Below, in pieces: positions 13,968 through 18,590 of a stretch of DNA of 18,590 nucleotides (position 1 is the stretch's first letter; every line of letters begins with the position of its first letter). The position numbers and the translations under genes are program-made. The stretch is from Alphaproteobacteria bacterium (GTDB lineage: Bacteria; Pseudomonadota; Alphaproteobacteria; Holosporales; Holosporaceae). Where the stretch lies: the NCBI GenBank assembly GCA_016870135.1, contig VGCF01000013.1:1-18590 (forward strand), given 5' to 3'. The notes under the pieces were generated by a model. The model searched no databases. It saw nothing but the letters and a program-made list of their open reading frames with translations, and was not told where the DNA came from.

Positions 13968-14567
13968 TTAACCAGGAGACAACAGAGGCAAACAGCGTGT
14001 GATCGTTTGCTCAATCGTATCCAATGGATATTGGGATAAAACGCGTAAAACAGCAGACTCTGCGTCGGCTTTTCGATATCCCAAGGCCATCAGAGCCAAA
14101 AGAACCTCCTGGTGCATAGGCGCACCATGGTGGGGATTACCCTCTGACAGCACCCTGGATTTGACCCAACTTTGCGCTTTGTCTTTTAATTCCGTCATTA
14201 ATCGATTGGCCAATTTGGGACCCACACCATCGATGCGACGCAATGATACCAGTTGATTTTCTGAAATACATATGGCTAAGGCATCTGGATCTAGATCAGA
14301 TAAAATGGCCACAGCCAAGCGTCCACCCACACCAGAAACGGCGATTAAAAACTGAAACCAGGATTGTTCTTCTTCGGTTTTAAATCCAAATAAATGGATC
14401 TGCCCATCGTACACCACTGTTTCAATCCACAAAGAAATGCTGTTTTGTATGGACAACTGGGACACCAATCGGCGCCCCACCGATACAATGTACCCCAATC
14501 CGGAAACAACAATCCAACAGCGATCGCCCTGAATACGCACGATCAATCCTTCTAAAAACCCAATCAC
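13968..14567 (-). CDS. ruvA: Holliday junction DNA helicase subunit RuvA
   Basis: A 199-residue protein, close to the E. coli length of 203. RuvA tetramers bind Holliday junctions and load the RuvB motor for branch migration in recombinational repair. The OB-fold domain (1-63) starts MIGFLEGLIVRI and ends with LFGFKTEEE. The helix-hairpin-helix region (about 66-140) shows VSGVGGRLAVAILS and RRIDGVGPKLANRLMTELKDK. A hinge of about 140-150 leads to the C-terminal RuvB-binding helices (about 150-199; EVLLALMALGYRKADAESAV). ruvB and ruvC, its usual neighbours, are missing here. The gene ends 13 bp from the end of the convergent prs, with no visible terminator between. Confidence 0.95.
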   Translation of the reverse strand: MIGFLEGLIVRIQGDRCWIVVSGLGYIVSVGRRLVSQLSIQNSISLWIETVVYDGQIHLFGFKTEEEQSWFQFLIAVSGVGGRLAVAILSDLDPDALAICISENQLVSLRRIDGVGPKLANRLMTELKDKAQSWVKSRVLSEGNPHHGAPMHQEVLLALMALGYRKADAESAVLRVLSQYPLDTIEQTITRCLPLLSPG

Positions 14568-14607
14568 ATCCCTATCCCATCGCTGATATCATGCCTTAAA
14601 AAATCCA

Positions 14608-14637
14608 TTGATCAACAGAAAGCAATAATGGTATGGT
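14608..14637 (+). promoter_or_regulatory. Putative promoter of proS
   Basis: TTGATC (14608-14613) is separated by 18 bases from TATGGT (14632-14637), which is preceded by TG at the extended -10 position. The start would be near 14644, about 23 bases before the proS ATG. Confidence 0.45.
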
Positions 14638-14666
14638 CACAGTATACCCTATAACTGGATCATAGG

Positions 14667-15989
14667 ATGCGTGCATCTGCTTCTTTTTTAGCCCTTTTAA
14701 GAGATCATCCTCAGGAAGCCCATATTGCATCGCATCAATGGATGTTGCGTTCTGGTATGATTCAAAACATTGCATCGGGTATTTATGCCTGGTTGCCCTT
14801 GGGTTTACGTGTTTTAAATAAAATTTCCGACATCGTACGACAAGAACAAAACAGAATAGGGGCCCAAGAGGCATTAGCACCAACGTTACAACCTGCATCC
14901 TTATGGAAACAAAGTGGCCGTTATTCTGATTACGGCAAAGAAATGCTGCGCATTGTGGATCGCCATGACCACGATTTATTGTACGGACCAACGGCCGAAG
15001 AGGTGTTTACCTTGCTGTTCCGTACTCATATCCACAGTTACAAACAGTTGCCCCAATGTTTATACAACATTCAGTGGAAATTTCGTGATGAAATTCGGCC
15101 TCGTTTTGGCGTAATGCGTGGGCGAGAATTTTTGATGAAGGATGCCTATTCCTTTGATCTGACCCCAGAGAGCGCAAAAGCCACCTATGCGCGCATGTTT
15201 CAAGCTTATATGCGTACATTTCATCGCTTGGGTCTGACGGCCATACCCGTGCGTGCCAGCACTGGGCCTATTGGGGGCGACCTGAGTCATGAATTTCACA
15301 TCGTCGCCGATACGGGGGAAAGTGAAATTTTTTATGATGCTGCCCTGGACCGCCCTATGACAGATGGTGGCATTCGCGAATGCATGGATGATTTTAATGG
15401 CTTTTATGCCCGTGCCGACGATCAACATCAATCGGATGCTTGCCCCCTGTCAGGCGACCAATTGCGCACCAAGCGTGGCATCGAGGTTGGTCATATTTTT
15501 TACTTTGGAACCAAATATTCTGAACCACTAGATGCCTTTGTGATGGATCAGAACGGACACCGTGTTGCCGTGGAAATGGGATCTTATGGCGTGGGTATTT
15601 CTCGCTTGGTTGGTGCGTTAATAGAGGCCAATCACGATGAAAAAGGTATAAAATGGCCCATATCTGTGGCGCCGTTTGTGGTGGCGATTGCTGGATTGGG
15701 TAAAGGCACAGAGGATATGGCTGAAACCCTGTATCAGTCCTTTTTAAATCAGGGGATTGATGCCTTTTTGATGGATGTGGATCAAAGTGCTGGGAAAAAG
15801 TTTGCAGACATGGATATGATGGGTTTTCCTTATCAAATTCTGATCGGATCCAAATGGTTAAGTCAAGGTCTTGTTGATGTCAAAATTCGTGCCACAGGGG
15901 AAATCATATCATTCACCCAAACAGACGCCCTGTCTTGGATCATGGACCGCTGTACACCAGAGGTTATGTCTGGAAAAAAACGTCTTTGA
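14667..15989 (+). CDS. proS: Prolyl-tRNA synthetase, short form without editing insertion
   Basis: A 440-residue class II synthetase that charges tRNA-Pro. Its start, MRASASFLALLRDHPQEAHI, matches the family (MRLS.YFLPTL...A). Motif 1 is around GIYAWLPLGLRVLNKI (38-53), and the ATP/proline-site segment LLYGPTAEEV at 104-113. Motif 2 is FRDEIRPRFGVMRGREFLMK (139-158), and motif 3 is GSYGVGISRLVGALIE (305-320). The C-terminal anticodon-binding domain covers about 335-425. E. coli ProS has 572 residues because of an insertion between motifs 2 and 3 that edits Ala-tRNA-Pro. Here only about 150 residues lie between the motifs, so the editing domain is absent, the form common in alphaproteobacteria. 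It stands alone; lolC/lolD, which often follow proS, are not seen. Confidence 0.95.
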   Translation: MRASASFLALLRDHPQEAHIASHQWMLRSGMIQNIASGIYAWLPLGLRVLNKISDIVRQEQNRIGAQEALAPTLQPASLWKQSGRYSDYGKEMLRIVDRHDHDLLYGPTAEEVFTLLFRTHIHSYKQLPQCLYNIQWKFRDEIRPRFGVMRGREFLMKDAYSFDLTPESAKATYARMFQAYMRTFHRLGLTAIPVRASTGPIGGDLSHEFHIVADTGESEIFYDAALDRPMTDGGIRECMDDFNGFYARADDQHQSDACPLSGDQLRTKRGIEVGHIFYFGTKYSEPLDAFVMDQNGHRVAVEMGSYGVGISRLVGALIEANHDEKGIKWPISVAPFVVAIAGLGKGTEDMAETLYQSFLNQGIDAFLMDVDQSAGKKFADMDMMGFPYQILIGSKWLSQGLVDVKIRATGEIISFTQTDALSWIMDRCTPEVMSGKKRL

Positions 15990-16117
15990 TCGGGCAACCC
16001 CTTGGTTGGTAAAGGAAAAAACAGTATGGTTTTTAGAAAAAAAATCGGGATAAACAGGCGCAAAAACCCATTCAGCACTCTTAAAACATGGTATTATTGA
16101 GGAATACATAACTTTCT

Positions 16118-17914
16118 TTGCGCGTTGTGAGCCAGCTGTATCAATTTTTTGTTTCTGTAACCCGCCCTCTGAAATTTTACATCATCGGATTTTTAGGCAT
16201 TTCTCTGGGCCGAGCGGTTGTGGTCAATGTACAAGCGAGAATGATCAAAAATATTACTGACACGGTGGCGTCATGCCCGTTGCCCAAATTGGCAGAACAC
16301 CTCTATCCCTTGTTTACATCGTTTTTGTTTGTGGGGCTGAGCTTTATCACCTTGTTTCGCATTTATGACGCCTTGATTGCCCGATTTGTGCCCAGACAAA
16401 AAGAGCTGATCATGTTAAACTTAACCAAACGCATGCTGAATCACTCTGCGTCTTTTTATCAAAAGCATTTTGCTGGTAATTTAACCAATAAAATGAACGA
16501 TCTGACCATACAAACACCAGAAATTATCAAAATCATTACCGATCATTTTGCGACATGTACGTTGACCCTGATCCTGGTCTTTATCAATATGGCGTCTGTG
16601 GATATTCACTTTGCTTATGTCTTGTTGGTGTGGTTATCGGTGTTTATGACAGGGTCCTTGATTTTGTTGTTTTGTCATACTAAATATGCCTATGCTGCGG
16701 CCGAGGCGCGGTCTCAGGTCATCGGTCGGGTGGTGGATATTTTGATGAACATATCCAGCATTCGCCTGTTTGGACGCTCTAAACACGAGCATGCCTTGTT
16801 AAAAAAAGTCACCAACGAATCGACAGTAAAAGAACAACAGCGCGACTATTTTTTTATGAAATTACACCTGTTTCAAGGAACCAGCTTTTGGATTTTTGAA
16901 ACGTGGTGCTGTTGGAAACTGTATCATGGTTTGGTGGCCGGAACCATTACGCCTGGTGGATTTATTCTCATTTTTACCCTGAATCTGCAAATCTTGGATC
17001 AATTTTGGAATTTAGGCAAAGATGTCCGAAATTTTTGGGAAAAAGTCGGGCAAATGAAACAAGCGCTAAAAGTGATTGACTGCGATTACGATGTACTGCA
17101 AGATTATCAGTCCACAGACTTGGTGGTATCCAACGGGACCATTCAATTTAAGCAGGTCTATTTCGGTTACGAACATCACGAGCCGTTGTTTTGCAACAAA
17201 ACGCTAACCATTCCTGGTGGACAAAAAGTGGGGCTGGTGGGATATTCGGGCAGTGGAAAATCCACTTTTATCAACTTGATTTTACGCCTGTATGATGTTC
17301 AATCTGGCCAAATTTTAATTGATGGTCAGGATATTTCCAAGGTGAAAAAAGACAGTTTGTATCAATCTGTGGCTGTTATTCCTCAAGATTGTTACCTGTT
17401 CAATCGTTCGATTATGGACAATATTCGTTATGGTCGTTTGGATGCCACAGATGCTGAAATTTACGAATCGGCGCAAAAGGCAGAAATTCATAACGTGATC
17501 CAATCCCTGCCCCAAGGATACCAAACCATGGCTGGGGAAAAAGGAATGCGTTTATCCGGCGGTCAACGTCAACGGGTCGCCATTGCCAGAGCCATCTTGA
17601 AAAACGCCCCCATTGTTCTGCTGGACGAAGCCACAAGTAATCTGGATGCCGTAACCGAAGAACGTGTTCAGAGCGCATTAAACGCCTTGTTTGAGAACAA
17701 AACCGTACTGATTGTGGCTCACCGTTTAGCCACTTTACAAAGTGCGGATCGTTTATGCGTTTTTGATCGTGGTTCCATTGTCCAAGATGGCATTCACGAA
17801 GAATTGGTGCAACAGGATGGATTGTATCGAAAGCTTTGGAACACCCAATCCAATGGCATGATTATGAACTATTCTCCTGGTGCAGAGTTTTCAGACGAAT
17901 CTGAACCGGTCTAG
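16118..17914 (+). CDS. ABC exporter half-transporter (fused membrane and ATPase domains)
   Basis: A 598-residue half-size exporter with type IV (MsbA-like) architecture, probably acting as a homodimer in the inner membrane. Membrane helices are seen at about 20-38, 62-80, 145-160, 166-186, 252-268 and 278-295, then the nucleotide-binding domain from about 340. Motifs: Walker A GYSGSGKST (375-383), Q-loop in VIPQDCYLF (420-428), signature LSGGQRQRVAIARAI (479-493), Walker B IVLLDEATSNLD (499-510) and the switch histidine H535 in VAHRLAT. The substrate cannot be read from sequence; lipid, peptide or drug are possible. The frame has no ATG near its beginning. TTG at 16118 is the first start and GTG at 16127 the next, and GAGGA at 16099-16103 is rather far (14 bases) from the TTG. 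A 27-base hairpin follows the stop. Confidence 0.9.
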   Translation: MRVVSQLYQFFVSVTRPLKFYIIGFLGISLGRAVVVNVQARMIKNITDTVASCPLPKLAEHLYPLFTSFLFVGLSFITLFRIYDALIARFVPRQKELIMLNLTKRMLNHSASFYQKHFAGNLTNKMNDLTIQTPEIIKIITDHFATCTLTLILVFINMASVDIHFAYVLLVWLSVFMTGSLILLFCHTKYAYAAAEARSQVIGRVVDILMNISSIRLFGRSKHEHALLKKVTNESTVKEQQRDYFFMKLHLFQGTSFWIFETWCCWKLYHGLVAGTITPGGFILIFTLNLQILDQFWNLGKDVRNFWEKVGQMKQALKVIDCDYDVLQDYQSTDLVVSNGTIQFKQVYFGYEHHEPLFCNKTLTIPGGQKVGLVGYSGSGKSTFINLILRLYDVQSGQILIDGQDISKVKKDSLYQSVAVIPQDCYLFNRSIMDNIRYGRLDATDAEIYESAQKAEIHNVIQSLPQGYQTMAGEKGMRLSGGQRQRVAIARAILKNAPIVLLDEATSNLDAVTEERVQSALNALFENKTVLIVAHRLATLQSADRLCVFDRGSIVQDGIHEELVQQDGLYRKLWNTQSNGMIMNYSPGAEFSDESEPV

Positions 17915-17926
17915 ATTTCCATCATG

Positions 17927-17953
17927 GTCTGCAGGCAAACTGGGCCAGCAGAC
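17927..17953 (+). other. Imperfect hairpin after the ABC exporter gene
   Basis: GTCTGC-A-GGC, a seven-base loop and GCC-A-GCAGAC form a nine-pair stem with one A-A mismatch, starting 12 bases after the stop codon. No T run follows, so if it ends transcription it would need Rho or serve as a 3' stabilising structure. Confidence 0.4.
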
Positions 17954-18272
17954 AGTCCCGTACACAACAGTTATCAGCCTATAGAGATTCACAGTGCCAT
18001 CTTGTTTGTTTTCTTGAAAAACAGATTTTAGGGCAGCAACGGGGCTTTTAGGATGGCTGTTAGGGCCATGACATAGAAACTAGGGCGGGGTGGCCATATA
18101 GGCTATGAAAATGGTGTGTGCATGGGCTAGATTTCATCTGTTTTCCATTACAAGATGCCCTCAGACCCTTTATCTATGATTTTGCATCATCAGGGGTGAT
18201 AGCAGCGATCGGGTGTTTAAAAGCACAAACCAGCATGAAAAAAATGGATGAGCACAACAATCATACCTCATG
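17954..18272. other. Gene-poor region upstream of the rplY terminator
   Basis: About 320 bp in which I see no credible gene on either strand. It has several short tagggc/ggcc words but no clear repeat, promoter or RNA gene. Confidence 0.5.
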
Positions 18273-18294
18273 AAAAAAGGGGGCCGCAGCCCCC
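18273..18294 (-). terminator. Rho-independent terminator of rplY
   Basis: On the - strand GGGGGC-TGCG-GCCCCC (plus 18279-18294) is followed directly by six T (plus 18273-18278). It lies about 110 bases beyond the rplY stop codon and is the only strong terminator in this interval. Confidence 0.88.
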
Positions 18295-18404
18295 AAAAAC
18301 CAACTCTGCATTACAACAGAAACGAATGTATAATCTTTAAATGTCTGTATCACTGTGGAAAACCGCACCCTGGTCAGAATACGGTAATCCATGTTCAAAC
18401 AATC

Positions 18405-18590
18405 TTATACTTTTGTTGCTTCGGCCAACCCGGCAGGCGCGACCAAACTGACCAAAGGACTGTCTTTTGTCAAATGCAATACACGCATGTCTTCGGGTAA
18501 TTTCAAATCTTTCAAGTGAATGGTATGCCCCATTTCAACACCAGCCAAATCCACAGGAATATCGTGGGGAATGTGGTGAGAGGATACAGA
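18405..18590 (-). CDS. rplY: 50S ribosomal protein L25 (bL25/CTC family), C-terminal part
   Basis: The last 61 residues of a gene that runs out of the window, read on the - strand to TAA at 18405-18407. The segment HHIPHDIPVDLAGVEMGHTI and the following HLKDLKLPEDMRVL match the C-terminal beta domain of the long (CTC/TL5) form of bL25, where the family has V.VDVSGLE.GD.IHV.DL.LPEGV. It ends with SLVAPAGLAEATKV. This protein binds 5S rRNA in the large ribosomal subunit, and the C-terminal domain is the addition found in the CTC form. The N-terminal RNA-binding domain is outside the window, so length and start cannot be judged. In many bacteria rplY is followed by pth; here the strand downstream is empty except for a strong terminator. 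Confidence 0.85.
   Translation of the reverse strand, partial: SVSSHHIPHDIPVDLAGVEMGHTIHLKDLKLPEDMRVLHLTKDSPLVSLVAPAGLAEATKV

Overview
The window looks like a chromosomal segment of a Gram-negative bacterium, most likely an alphaproteobacterium and perhaps a host-associated one (Holosporales/Rickettsiales-like). The lineage is an inference. It rests on the short ProS form without an internal editing domain, a periplasmic MscK-like channel, an Mla-type ATPase, an initiator tRNA with alphaproteobacterial features, and divergent housekeeping proteins. Most genes are core housekeeping genes, but they stand singly or in pairs, switch strand often, and lack the partners they usually have (ruvB, fabH, pdhA/pdhB, mlaE, frr/uppS). 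This suggests a genome with many past rearrangements. There is no phage, insertion sequence, CRISPR array, toxin-antitoxin pair or secretion cluster that I can support.

Layout. 1-97: 3' end of mreB (+), closed by a G7/C7 hairpin terminator. 168-1184 (-): an unrecognised secreted protein whose signal-peptide part and main body are in one frame but separated by a TAA stop. 1277-1795 (-): rnhA. 1939-2610 (+): cdsA, overlapping tail to tail with a large MscS-family channel at 2590-4770 (-). 4899-5615 (-): pyrH. 5853-6581 (+): an orphan Mla-type ABC ATPase. 6740-8110 (+): trkA, preceded by a 23-bp dyad. 8184-8260 (+): initiator tRNA-Met(CAU). 8622-8693 (-): tRNA-Gln(UUG). 8869-9039 (-): a 56-aa acidic secreted peptide with a strong terminator. 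9212-10479 (+): rpmF-plsX with a 4-base overlap. 10480-11310: about 830 bp with no convincing gene. 11311-12843 (-): the E2 subunit of pyruvate dehydrogenase. 13013-13954 (+): a divergent PRPP synthetase. 13968-14567 (-): ruvA. 14667-15989 (+): proS. 16118-17914 (+): a half-size ABC exporter. 17915-18404: mostly empty, holding the terminator of rplY, whose 3' end occupies 18405-18590 (-).

Functionally the genes cover phospholipid synthesis (plsX at the acyl-phosphate step, cdsA at CDP-diacylglycerol), nucleotide supply (pyrH, prs), translation (two tRNAs, rpmF, rplY, proS), DNA maintenance (rnhA, ruvA), central carbon metabolism (E2), and ion, osmotic and envelope transport (mscS, trkA, two ABC systems). 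I did not find a new multi-gene system. The observations most worth checking are the interrupted secreted protein, the initiator tRNA with A at position 1 lying directly behind its promoter, the dyad overlapping the putative trkA promoter, and the small acidic secreted peptide.
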